In this document: positions 16,544 to 24,549 of the stretch, piece after piece
Layout: every line of letters starts with the position of its first letter
Numbering within the stretch: position 1 is the first letter of the stretch
From: Deltaproteobacteria bacterium
Lineage (GTDB): Bacteria > Desulfobacterota > DSM-4660 > Desulfatiglandales > Desulfatiglandaceae
Direction: 5' to 3'
NCBI GenBank assembly: GCA_022340265.1
Contig: JAJDOH010000082.1
Span: 1 to 64,000, forward strand
Length of the DNA: 64,000 nucleotides
Position numbers and translations under genes: made by a program
Notes under the pieces: generated by a model
Databases searched by the model: none
The model's input: the letters and a program-made list of their open reading frames with translations, nothing else
What the model was told of the DNA's origin: nothing

Positions 16544-16789
16544 TGTGAAGGTTTTTTCATACAGCAGAAGCCGGACGTCCACGCCATCAATATCCTAACT
16601 GACTTAATATGCTGCATTCTTGGGTGAAGGATTTTCCTTCACTGATTTCCAGGAAATAACGCCGTTTGTCCTTGATGAACGGGGGGAATTCCTCTATGAT
16701 TTCTGTTGGAAGAGCCTGAGATCTTTTGCCGCGTCATGGAAAACCTGGCAACAAATTCTATTGAGAAGCATTTTAGAGGGGTAAACATT

Positions 16790-17179
16790 GTGGTTGGCGT
16801 TTTGAGGAAAACCCGTTTCCTGGGTATTATGTTGCTACTTTGGGCGTCGTTGCTGGTCGGACCGGCCTACGGATCTGATCCGGTTTCCATTTCAAAACAG
16901 ACCGTAGCGCTCATGCAGACCGATGTTTCCAAAAGTAACCCGTCATATGCCCTGGGGTGTGAATATTGTAAAAATCTGGGCTATGGGCACAATGGCGCCA
17001 GGCTGGGAAACCTTTCCTTTATGGCGTACAATCCGGATACGGAAGTTTCGGTGGTGGTCTATCTGCCCCTATGGGATCTGACCGACGGCATGGAATCTTT
17101 CAAATTCTGCTTCCAAGCCATGTATGACGCCGCATATGCCGCTCTGGAAACGCTGGGCCATCCCGGAAAGCCGAAATAA
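16790..17179 (+). CDS. Small secreted protein, unknown function
   Basis: I do not recognise a family. From GTG 16790 the product has 129 residues: a basic start (VGVLRKTR), a hydrophobic signal core (FLGIMLLLWASLLVG) and a likely cleavage after AYG. The mature part has one CEYC pair near residue 49 and a later Cys (FKFCFQ), a Gly-rich GYGHNGARLGNLSF stretch and a C-terminal helix. GTG 16790 is preferred over an ATG at 16706 because GAGGGG lies about 8 bases upstream and the signal peptide then begins at once. The stop is 8 bases before the Memo-like gene, so the two are probably co-transcribed. Confidence 0.6.
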   Translation: MVGVLRKTRFLGIMLLLWASLLVGPAYGSDPVSISKQTVALMQTDVSKSNPSYALGCEYCKNLGYGHNGARLGNLSFMAYNPDTEVSVVVYLPLWDLTDGMESFKFCFQAMYDAAYAALETLGHPGKPK

Positions 17180-17186
17180 GCAAATA

Positions 17187-18428
17187 ATGGAAACATACCC
17201 CAGAGCGAGAAATGATCTGGAATTCTTTCCGGTACGCCAGGACGGTCAGCAATTTGTTATGGTGAGGGATCATCTGGGACTTTCGCCGGAAGGTACGGCG
17301 CTGGGAATTCCCCTGTACCAGTTCATGACCCTTCTGGACGGGAGCCGCTCCATAAGGGATTTACAGACAATCTTCATGCGGCAGCAGGGCGGCGTGTTTG
17401 TGGGTTCCGAAGAGATCCTGGGGTTGTTGCAAAAACTGGACGTCGCGTACCTTCTCGATTCGGAAGCGTTTCAGACGGTCAAACGTCAAATTATTGACGC
17501 ATTCAAAAGTAAGCGCATCAGGCCGCCTTCCCACTGTGGAAAGAGTTACCCGGACAGCCCGGCGGCGTTAGAGTTCCGGTTGAATGACATTATGGCCGAA
17601 CCGTCGACGCCATTGTCTGATGTTTCAATCCCTTCCGGAAAAGTCCAGGCCGTTGTAGCGCCCCACATCGACATTAATGTGGGGTATAAATGCTACGCCC
17701 AGGCCTATGGGATGTTGGAGAATTCAAAATCCAACCGGGTGGTGGTTCTGGGGACCGGGCACCAGCTTCAGGATGGTCTTTTTTCCCTGACGGACAAGGA
17801 TTTCGAAATGCCGTTGGGAATCATCAAAAGCGATGGCAAGGCCGTTGAACGTCTGAAGAAGGCCGGGCAGGGGGTGGTGGTCCCGGATGATTTTGTCCAC
17901 CGATCGGAACACTCCATCGAGTTTCAACTCATTTTTCTGCAACATGTCATGAAGCGGAATTTTACCATTGTTCCCTTGCTCTGCGGTTCGCTGCATCTTC
18001 TCCCCGCCTATACCCGGCAGGCCCTTCTGGATCGGACGGGGCCTTTTCTGGAAACCCTGAGGCAGATTCTCACTGACCCGGACCATAACACTCTCCTGGT
18101 GGCAGGGGTCGATTTTTCCCATACCGGTCCAAAATTCGGGCATGAACAGACGGCCGGGGCCATGGAAATGCAGTCCCGGGAACACGATCAAAACCTGTTG
18201 AAGCATTTATCCAATATGGACGCGGCGCAATTCTGGAAGGAATCTGCAAAGGTCAAAGACCGATACAATGTCTGCGGATTTTCCGCGCTGGCCTGTCTGC
18301 TGGAAGTACTTCCGAAATGCCGAGGCACGGTGCTGCGTTACGAGGTATGGCATGAGGCCCCCACCCAATCCGCTGTCAGTTTTGCTTCCGTGGTTTTTGC
18401 GGATGCATCCTCTGCAAGGGTTTCGTGA
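17187..18428 (+). CDS. Memo-family protein (AmmeMemoRadiSam system B-like) with N-terminal extension
   Basis: 413 residues. The C-terminal part (about 135-405) is a Memo/MEMO1 domain, related in fold to metal-dependent dioxygenases, with APHIDINVG, VVLGTGHQ, HRSEHSIEFQLIFLQH and GVDFSHTGPKFG holding the conserved His and Asp residues. The first 130 residues (GLSPEGTALGIPLYQF, LLDGSRSIRDLQTIF) resemble a small PqqD-like or winged-helix domain, which is only an impression. ATG 17187 is chosen because the upstream open frame lies inside the preceding gene. Its usual partners, AMMECR1 and a radical SAM protein, are not adjacent. Biochemical function is unknown; no proven substrate exists for bacterial members. 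Confidence 0.8.
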   Translation: METYPRARNDLEFFPVRQDGQQFVMVRDHLGLSPEGTALGIPLYQFMTLLDGSRSIRDLQTIFMRQQGGVFVGSEEILGLLQKLDVAYLLDSEAFQTVKRQIIDAFKSKRIRPPSHCGKSYPDSPAALEFRLNDIMAEPSTPLSDVSIPSGKVQAVVAPHIDINVGYKCYAQAYGMLENSKSNRVVVLGTGHQLQDGLFSLTDKDFEMPLGIIKSDGKAVERLKKAGQGVVVPDDFVHRSEHSIEFQLIFLQHVMKRNFTIVPLLCGSLHLLPAYTRQALLDRTGPFLETLRQILTDPDHNTLLVAGVDFSHTGPKFGHEQTAGAMEMQSREHDQNLLKHLSNMDAAQFWKESAKVKDRYNVCGFSALACLLEVLPKCRGTVLRYEVWHEAPTQSAVSFASVVFADASSARVS

Positions 18429-18452
18429 GATCCATCCAAAGGAGAACTTTAT

Positions 18453-19574
18453 ATGCTGACAAAGGAAGCCATCGTGGAAAAGGCGGTGTCCCTCGGGTTT
18501 GAGGATGTGGGATTTACAACCGCTCACCCTTTCGATGAGCACAGGGAGTTTCTGGAACAGCGCCAGGCGGAATACGGCTGGGCCGAAAGGGCGGGATTGA
18601 AGCTTCTTGAGGGGGCCGATCCCAAAAGCGTTCTGCCCGACGCGCAGACCATTATCGTGCTTTTGGAAGTCTATTTTAAAAAGGCGTTTCCCAGATCCAT
18701 GGAGGCGCATTTCGGCAGGTGCTATCTGGATGACGACCGCGTGACAAAGGACGGGCTTTCCAGGCGGATCAAGGCTTTCCGCGGATTTCTAAGGGACCAC
18801 GGCATCAACTCAAAGGTTCCCTACAACCTTCCCCACCGGATGTCAGCAGCCCGGGCGGGCATGGGCACGTTCGGCAAAAACTGCCTTTTTTATTCAAACA
18901 GGGCGGCCCGTAAGAGTTCTTGGAATCTGCCCATTGCCGTGGTCGTCGACCGGGAATTTTCCCCGGGACATCCGACCCTAAAAACCGACTGTCCCGAGTG
19001 GTGTCGGAACGCCTGCATTTCAGCCTGCCCCACACGGGCACTCAAGGGAAACGCCCGGATCGACCCCGGAAAATGCATCTCCTACCTTTCCTATTTCGGG
19101 GAGGGCATTACCCCCCTTGAGCTTCGCGAACCCATGGGGATGTATGTGTACGGCTGTGACCGGTGCCAAAATGTCTGTCCCCGGAACCAGGCATGGCTTG
19201 CCAGGGAACTTCCCGTACACGAAAAGGTTGAAAAAAAAGCGGGAGACTTCAATCTTTCTGCCCTGCTTCACATGGACAAGGCCTACTTTGAAACCAAAAT
19301 ATGGCCCCATATGTTCTATATGTCCTACCGGGATATCTGGCGGTGGAAAATGAATGTGGCAAGGGTCATGGGCAACACGGGGGATGAAATGTATATCCCC
19401 GACCTTGTGCGGGCGTTCAATGAAAACACGGATGACAGGATCAGGGGAATGGTCCTGTGGGCCCTTGGCCGTATGGGCGGCAAAAAAGTCCTGACAGACA
19501 TCATGAATGAAAACAAAACCCTTTCAGAAGAGGTCGCCAGGGAACTGAACCTGGCCCTTGAAATCAAGATTTGA
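18453..19574 (+). CDS. QueG-like Fe-S protein with C-terminal HEAT-like tail
   Basis: 373 residues related to epoxyqueuosine reductase (QueG) and other reductases with two [4Fe-4S] clusters. The N-terminal part has AARAGMGTFGKNCL, equivalent to the GLGWIGKN loop. The cluster region has CPEWCRNACISACPTRAL, CISYLSYFGEGITP and GCDRCQNVCPRN, and ends near residue 245. The tail has HEAT-like helices (MYIPDLVRAF, IRGMVLWALGRMGG). QueG makes queuosine in tRNA using cobalamin. The gene is more divergent than a typical queG (FGEGITP instead of IEYRGPIP), so it may be a paralogue with another substrate. AAAGGAG precedes ATG 18453; it follows the Memo gene by 24 bases. Confidence 0.75.
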   Translation: MLTKEAIVEKAVSLGFEDVGFTTAHPFDEHREFLEQRQAEYGWAERAGLKLLEGADPKSVLPDAQTIIVLLEVYFKKAFPRSMEAHFGRCYLDDDRVTKDGLSRRIKAFRGFLRDHGINSKVPYNLPHRMSAARAGMGTFGKNCLFYSNRAARKSSWNLPIAVVVDREFSPGHPTLKTDCPEWCRNACISACPTRALKGNARIDPGKCISYLSYFGEGITPLELREPMGMYVYGCDRCQNVCPRNQAWLARELPVHEKVEKKAGDFNLSALLHMDKAYFETKIWPHMFYMSYRDIWRWKMNVARVMGNTGDEMYIPDLVRAFNENTDDRIRGMVLWALGRMGGKKVLTDIMNENKTLSEEVARELNLALEIKI

Positions 19575-19972
19575 CCGACAGCATTTGCAGGGTCAGGGAT
19601 CCTTGGGGCACCAAATGGGCCTTTTTCGATATCTTTTACACCAAGACCCGCAATGAACATCGAATTCCGGCTCACCTCAACTGCAGCGCTTAATTATTTT
19701 CTAATAGATTCTTCTTGACATTCTTCCAGTTTCCAATACCATTTCAAAAACACTGTCGTTTTATCCATGTTTTCAAGCAAGTGCGCTGAAAAGAGCGACT
19801 GAGCCGCTATACCCCCCCGTCCCAGATTGCACCGCAAAAGCGGGGCGGGTTTGGGGCAAACTGAAACAGTGGGTTCGCCTTTGGGGAAATCAGACTTTCC
19901 GTGTATCACTCAAGAAGAGGTGATACGCAGATCTGCCGCTTTACTTGTTCGGCATCATAAGACAGTGATCCA
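19575..19972. other. Gene-poor gap (398 bases)
   Basis: No convincing gene. A minus-strand open stretch at 19694-19909 has no recognisable product. A 7-base inverted repeat GTATCAC (19903-19909)/GTGATAC (19920-19926) lies 47 bases before the next start and could be an operator or a leader hairpin. Confidence 0.5.
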
Positions 19973-20629
19973 ATGAGTAATGTTATGAAGGCTACTATTA
20001 TTTATGATAATACTACTTTCAGAAACGACCTTCAGGCTGACTGGGGCTTTTCTGCCCTTATTGAGGCAAAAAGGAAAAGGATTCTTTTTGATACCGGCGG
20101 AAGTGGTTCCATTCTGCTTTCGAACATGCGTAAATTAGAAATTGTCCCCAAAGAGATTGATGGAGTCTTTATTTCACATGCTCACTTTGATCACACCGGT
20201 GGGTTATCCGCTGTCCTCGATCAGAACAATGACGTTAAGGTATGGGTCCCGCGCTCTTTCCGGGGCGTCAAAAACGCAAGAGAAGTTATTGCAATAGAAA
20301 ATTCCCTGAGGCTGTACGAAGGAATTTATTCCACGGGAGAGTTGGAAGAAATAGAGCAGTCACTTTGCATTGAAACAGAAAAAGGTATTGTCATTATAGC
20401 AGGATGTTCACATCCAAGAATGGAGCATATTGTAGGTGCTGCTTCTGAATTTGGCAAAGTCTACGGGATTATAGGTGGTTTACACGGGAACAGGCCTGAA
20501 TCCTTGAAGAATCTTGATTTGATTTGTTCGACCCATTGCACTCGATATAAACAAGAAATAATGTTTATCTATCCGGAGCGTTATATTGAAGGCGGTGTGG
20601 GGAAGGTAATCGAGATGATTGGTGGCTGA
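19973..20629 (+). CDS. Metallo-beta-lactamase-fold hydrolase
   Basis: 218 residues with the zinc motif HAHFDHTGG (about 64-72), LFDTGGSG near 40, GCSHPRMEHI near 144 and GGLHGNR near 165. This pattern fits the MBL subgroup annotated as dihydropterin/RFAP-synthase-like in methanogen-related families, which runs somewhat longer. Substrate unknown. ATG 19973 and ATG 19985 are both possible. Codon use is visibly more AT-rich than in adjacent genes, and the gene stands alone between gaps, which suggests transfer. The stop lies 55 bases before the end of the convergent YhhN gene. Confidence 0.75.
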   Translation: MSNVMKATIIYDNTTFRNDLQADWGFSALIEAKRKRILFDTGGSGSILLSNMRKLEIVPKEIDGVFISHAHFDHTGGLSAVLDQNNDVKVWVPRSFRGVKNAREVIAIENSLRLYEGIYSTGELEEIEQSLCIETEKGIVIIAGCSHPRMEHIVGAASEFGKVYGIIGGLHGNRPESLKNLDLICSTHCTRYKQEIMFIYPERYIEGGVGKVIEMIGG

Positions 20630-20684
20630 CTGAGAATCCACCTGTCCCGGTTCATGCCCCTCGAAAATCCTGCCACAGGTTTGT

Positions 20685-21332
20685 TTAGAGATAACCGATT
20701 GAAAAAGCCAGCAGAAACTGGCCGCCAAAGTACAGGGGAAGACCCAGGATGCGATTGATGGGGCTTCTTTTGACGAAGTGATCTCTGGCCACAAAGAGGT
20801 CGGATACGTAAAAAGATAGAGCCCCGAACAGCGCCAGCAACCGACCGGGCAAAGCCAGCTCAGGCTTTAAAAGAATAGAAAAAGCGCCGCATACCATGAT
20901 GGTAATAACGATGATATAGACGAAGACTGGAATTATCATATCCCCCAGATAGGGCTTTAATCGCAAAAATATCCAGGACCCGGCAACGGCCACCGGCAAG
21001 GCCCCCAAAAGGACCAAGCCGGACGGCGGCGATGTGTAAAAAAAGCAAATGATATAAAACAGATGGCCTGCCAGAAAGGAGACCAGTCCAAAGAAAAACA
21101 TTCTTTTCTGTGGCAGCGCCAGGAAGACATCACCGCCCAGGCAGCATATCAACCCGGGGAGAAGCCATAAGAAGTAAGCGGGAAGCGGCCGGGGCTGTAT
21201 CAGGGCTGTCACGACGAACAGCAGGGAGATGACGGTTTTTACAGGCAGGATTCCTTTGGGGATTTCCTTGCTCTCAAGGTAGAGCAGAACCGACATCAGA
21301 ATGCAGGCCAGTACGACGGTAGTCGTTGTCAT
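20685..21332 (-). CDS. YhhN/TMEM86-family membrane protein (lysoplasmalogenase-like)
   Basis: Polytopic inner-membrane protein of 215 residues with seven or eight hydrophobic helices. Family-type motifs include LLPGLICCLGGDVFLALP, FLAGHLFYIICF and FGALSFYVSDLFVARDHF, with conserved Gly-Asp and Ser-Asp residues. Characterised relatives hydrolyse the vinyl-ether bond of lysoplasmalogens; plasmalogens do occur in anaerobes. ATG 21332 is chosen because GAGGG lies about 10 bases upstream and the first TM starts directly; an upstream ATG at 21437 would add 35 hydrophilic, Cys-containing residues unlike the family. Confidence 0.8.
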   Translation of the reverse strand: MTTTTVVLACILMSVLLYLESKEIPKGILPVKTVISLLFVVTALIQPRPLPAYFLWLLPGLICCLGGDVFLALPQKRMFFFGLVSFLAGHLFYIICFFYTSPPSGLVLLGALPVAVAGSWIFLRLKPYLGDMIIPVFVYIIVITIMVCGAFSILLKPELALPGRLLALFGALSFYVSDLFVARDHFVKRSPINRILGLPLYFGGQFLLAFSIGYL

Positions 21333-21670
21333 TTTAAAGGTGCCCTCCCGAAAGATTGTCACAAGCTTGATGCCAATACAGTATAATGCGGACTGATTCG
21401 GATGACAAGCGCTGGTTAATAATGCATGAGCAGGCAAAAATCGGCCCGCATTGTTTATCCATTTCTGACAGCTTATGAGCCATATATAATTACTGGATGC
21501 CGGATTGCGTCCAGCAGACCCGTGAACTCTGGTATTTCACTCTAATCAGAATGGTTGCGGATGATTGGAAGTTTTTGACATGACCTCCTCATGAAGGTAC
21601 AGCTCTATTCGTCGCTATTTGAATGATTCCGTGTTCCTCAACCAATCAAATTCTTAAGGAAGTAAATGAA
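21333..21670. other. Gene-free gap upstream of the thiC remnant
   Basis: 338 bases without a gene. A hairpin CTGGATGC (21493-21500)/GCGTCCAG (21507-21514) is present, and TTGACA at 21576 is followed after 17 bases by a poor TACAGC. I looked for the conserved CTGAGA and ACCTGA boxes of a TPP riboswitch, which often precedes thiC, and did not find them. Confidence 0.45.
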
Positions 21671-22306
21671 ATGACACAGTTAAAAGATGCACGATCCGGT
21701 ATTGTCACACCGGAAATGCAAAAAGTGGCGGAATATTAACAGGTGAATGTGGATTGCCTCAGGGAGCAGATGGCTTCCGGAAGGGTGGTCATACCCGCCA
21801 ACAGTCGGCATGCGCGGTTGGTTCCCTGCGGTATCGGCGAGGGATTGCAGGCGAAAGTTAATTCAAACGTCGGCACTTCATCGGACAGGGCCATTCCGGA
21901 AGAGGAGCTGGAAAAACTTCGTGTGTCCATTGAAGCCGGCGCAGACACGGTGATGGATCTTTCAACGGGAGAGGACATTGATGGGTCCAGGAAAAGCATT
22001 CTGGCTGAATCCACCGTGGCTATCCGTACGGTTCCCATCTAACAGGCCGTTGTTGAGACGGTCGAGGAAAAAGGTGCGCTCATTCACCTGGACAGTGACA
22101 AAATTTTTGAGGTGGTTGAAAAACAGGCCCGGGACGGTGTGGATTTCATCACCGTTCACTGCGGATTGACCCTGGCGGCCTTTGAGTTACTCAAAAACCA
22201 GGGGCGAATCACCAATATTGTCAGCCGCGGAGGATCTTTTCTCGCCACATGGATGTTGCACCATGGAGGTGAAAGAATATTTTCAGAATTGATCATCATG
22301 TGCTGA
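21671..22306 (+). pseudogene. thiC: Phosphomethylpyrimidine synthase gene, two nonsense codons and 3' truncation
   Basis: ThiC is the radical SAM enzyme that makes the thiamine pyrimidine (HMP-P) from AIR. The frame from ATG 21671 reads TQLKDARSGIVTPEMQKVAEY, then TAA at 21737-21739, then ASGRVVIPANSRH, GIGEGLQAKVNSNVGTSSD, GADTVMDLSTG and AVAIRTVPI-type sequence, then TAA at 22040-22042 where the family has Tyr (VPIYQ). It continues QAVVETVEEKGALIH, DGVDFITVHCG and IVSRGGSFLATWMLHH and ends at TGA 22304, about half way through the normal length of about 430 residues. The SAM-cluster C-terminal domain (CxxC-x4-C) is absent. All three pieces are in one frame, so the lesions are point mutations plus truncation. 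It converges on mnmE with a 37-base gap. Confidence 0.9.
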
Positions 22307-22343
22307 TATGAAGGGTTTTGGATGAAAGCCCCCCTGTGCCCGT

Positions 22344-23747
22344 TCATTTGCCCATACAGAACTGGCTGAAGATGCTGTCCAGTATTTCATCATCGATGGT
22401 CTGTCCGGTGATTTCTCCCAGGTGATCGAGGCCGTTTCTGAGTTCAAATGCGACGATTTCCATGGGCCTGTTTTTTCGAGCGCTTTTACTTGCACAGAGG
22501 AATTGGTCCCGGGCCTTTAAAAGGGCTTGCCGATGCCTCAGATTCGGGACGGCCCGGGAAGTTGAGATGGTCAGGGTGTCGCCACTAAGAATGGTATCTT
22601 TGATGGCTTCTTTCAAATGGTCAATCCCCTCACCCGTCAGTGCGGAAATTTCGACCACTGAAAAGCGATTCAGATAATCGGCTTTTTCGGCGAAATCAGG
22701 TGCCGGCGGAAGATCAATTTTGTTCATGACCAACAGGGCTTTTCTGTTTTTCGCATGTCCTAAAAGATCCATGTCATCCTGGTTGATCGGGCGGCTCCTG
22801 TCAATGACAATCAAGAGAAGGTCCGCTTCCGCGGTTTTTTGCAAGGCAAGATCAATCCCCATCTTTTCCACTTCATCATTGACCTTCCGAATGCCTGCCG
22901 TATCCATGATGCGGATCGGGATGCCCCATAAGTTGAACGTCGCCTCAATGACATCACGGGTGGTGCCGGGAATGTCCGTTACGATCGCTTTCGTTTCATT
23001 CAAAAGGCGGTTTAACAGGCTTGATTTGCCAGAATTCACACGACCCGCAATGACCGTATTGATGCCGTCAATCCACACACGTTCGGTGTGGGCTTTAATG
23101 AGGATGTCGATGGGATGAATCAGTTTTTTCCGTATGGTTTCAGCGCCTTCATCTCTGAAGAGGTGTTCGATGTCTTCTTCCGGGAAATCGATGGTGGCTT
23201 CTGCGTTTGCAAGAATGTGAATGGCTTCTTTCCTCAGGGCCAGAACGTCCCTTTTGACAGATCCCTGGATCTGTTGTGCCGCCAGAAACAGTCCCCGTTC
23301 GGATCTCGCATTCATGAGATCAACGACCGCTTCCGCCTGTGACAAATCAATACGGCCGTTTAAGAACGCACGTTGCGTGAATTCTCCCGGCCGGGCCAAT
23401 CGTGCACCGAGCCCCGTGAGGACTGTCAGTATTTTGGATAACAGGGTGTACCCACTGTGGGAATTGATTTCGATGATGTCTTCGCGGGTATAACTGTTGG
23501 GTGCCGCCATATAGGACAAAAGGACTTCATCAATGACGTTTCCGGAGCCGGGATCATGAACGTATCCCATGCAGAGGCGATGGCTTATAAAAGCGGTGTG
23601 GGGCGTTTTGGGTTTGAAAATTTTTTCGGCGATTTCAAGGGATTCAGGGCCGCTGATCCTGATAATCCCGATTCCTGCCTGACCCACAGGCGTGGCGATG
23701 GCGGCAATGGTATCTTCTGTATCTGTAGGTGGCACACACTTAACCAA
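22344..23747 (-). CDS. mnmE: tRNA uridine-5-carboxymethylaminomethyl modification GTPase MnmE
   Basis: 467 residues. The N-terminal tetrahydrofolate-binding domain (1-120; TIAAIATPVGQAGIGIIRISG) is followed by a helical domain, an inserted G domain with GRVNSGKS (235-242), TDIPGTTRD (257-265), DTAG and NKID, and the C-terminal CMGK, where CIGK is usual; the cysteine is conserved. With MnmG it modifies wobble U34 of certain tRNAs. It is the last gene of the rpmH-rnpA-yidD-yidC-jag-mnmE block and begins 3 bases after the jag stop. Confidence 0.95.
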   Translation of the reverse strand: MVKCVPPTDTEDTIAAIATPVGQAGIGIIRISGPESLEIAEKIFKPKTPHTAFISHRLCMGYVHDPGSGNVIDEVLLSYMAAPNSYTREDIIEINSHSGYTLLSKILTVLTGLGARLARPGEFTQRAFLNGRIDLSQAEAVVDLMNARSERGLFLAAQQIQGSVKRDVLALRKEAIHILANAEATIDFPEEDIEHLFRDEGAETIRKKLIHPIDILIKAHTERVWIDGINTVIAGRVNSGKSSLLNRLLNETKAIVTDIPGTTRDVIEATFNLWGIPIRIMDTAGIRKVNDEVEKMGIDLALQKTAEADLLLIVIDRSRPINQDDMDLLGHAKNRKALLVMNKIDLPPAPDFAEKADYLNRFSVVEISALTGEGIDHLKEAIKDTILSGDTLTISTSRAVPNLRHRQALLKARDQFLCASKSARKNRPMEIVAFELRNGLDHLGEITGQTIDDEILDSIFSQFCMGK

Positions 23748-23750
23748 AGA

Positions 23751-24533
23751 CTATTGGGCGCGGGAAGCCCTTGACCCACTCTGTTTTCTGGGGATAATGA
23801 CCACTTTCTTCAGGATCCCGTCTCCCTTTCCCTTGGTTCCCAGTTCATCATCGTCCCTCAGAGCCAGGTGAACGATTCTTCTGTCGTGTGGGTTGAGGAG
23901 ATTGGTGGCCACCGGCCGTTTAATTTTCTTGGCTTTGTCCCCCATTTTCAGCGCCATCTGAACGAGAAATTCCTGTCGTCTCAACCGGTAGTTTTCAGAG
24001 TCTATGATCACACGTGACCGTTTTTCCAGTGTCTTGTTGACGATCTTATTAACGATAAACTGAAGTGCATCAAGTGTTTTGCCTTTCCGCCCGATCAAGA
24101 GGCCTGTTTTGTCCCCTTCAATATTCAGGTTTATGGATCCGTCCGCTATTTTACCGGTAACGGTGATGCCTTCCATGGGAATGAGGGCCAGAATATTTTC
24201 AAGCGCTTCTTTTGCGATGGCGATTTCATTTTCCCGATCATCCGGGACAGCGTCCGGAGCACCATCTGCCGGTTCAGGGGCGGAAGCCGTCGCCTTGGAA
24301 GCGGCCTTCGGCTCCGGCGTCTTTTCTTTTGAAATTTCCTCGACCGGTTCCGGTTGTTTCGGTTTTATGGTAACTTTTATTTTTGCCTTTCTGCCCCCAA
24401 CGAGACCGAAGATGCCGGCCGATCCCGGTTCAAGGATGACAATATCCATCTGGTCTTTTTTGAGGTTCAGTTGGCGGCATGCATTCTCAATGGCGTCTTG
24501 ATCTGTTTTTCCTTCAAATTCGTAGGTTTCCAT
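23751..24533 (-). CDS. jag: Jag/KhpB-type RNA-binding protein (Jag_N, KH, R3H)
   Basis: 260 residues. Jag_N domain is 1-50 (EFEGKTDQDAIENACRQL, GIFGLVGGRKAKIKV). An acidic Ala/Pro-rich linker (about 58-100) leads to a KH domain with GLLIGRKGKTLDALQFIV and an R3H domain with RRQEFLVQMALKMGDKAK and NPHDRRIVHLAL. It binds RNA and is linked to cell-envelope growth and YidC-dependent insertion in other bacteria. It sits 16 bases after yidC and 3 bases before mnmE, the standard order. Confidence 0.92.
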   Translation of the reverse strand: METYEFEGKTDQDAIENACRQLNLKKDQMDIVILEPGSAGIFGLVGGRKAKIKVTIKPKQPEPVEEISKEKTPEPKAASKATASAPEPADGAPDAVPDDRENEIAIAKEALENILALIPMEGITVTGKIADGSINLNIEGDKTGLLIGRKGKTLDALQFIVNKIVNKTLEKRSRVIIDSENYRLRRQEFLVQMALKMGDKAKKIKRPVATNLLNPHDRRIVHLALRDDDELGTKGKGDGILKKVVIIPRKQSGSRASRAQ

Positions 24534-24549
24534 GAGTGTCCTCCAGTTA

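Larger units (their letters stand above)
16302..16789. other. Divergent regulatory region (488 bases)
   Basis: This gap lies between the minus-strand glycosyltransferase and the plus-strand secreted-protein gene. It contains a strong -24/-12 site facing left, a weaker one facing right, and a GGGAC-CGAT-GTCCC hairpin (16362-16375) in the presumed leader of the glycosyltransferase. No coding sequence is convincing. GlrR-type TGTC-N10-GACA sites were looked for and not found. Confidence 0.5.

Noticed and set aside
19694-19909. 71-codon minus-strand open frame in the gap after the QueG-like gene
   Set aside because: No ribosome site or family resemblance; composition looks noncoding.
21440-21670. 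TPP riboswitch ahead of thiC
   Set aside because: The conserved CTGAGA and ACCTGA elements are missing.
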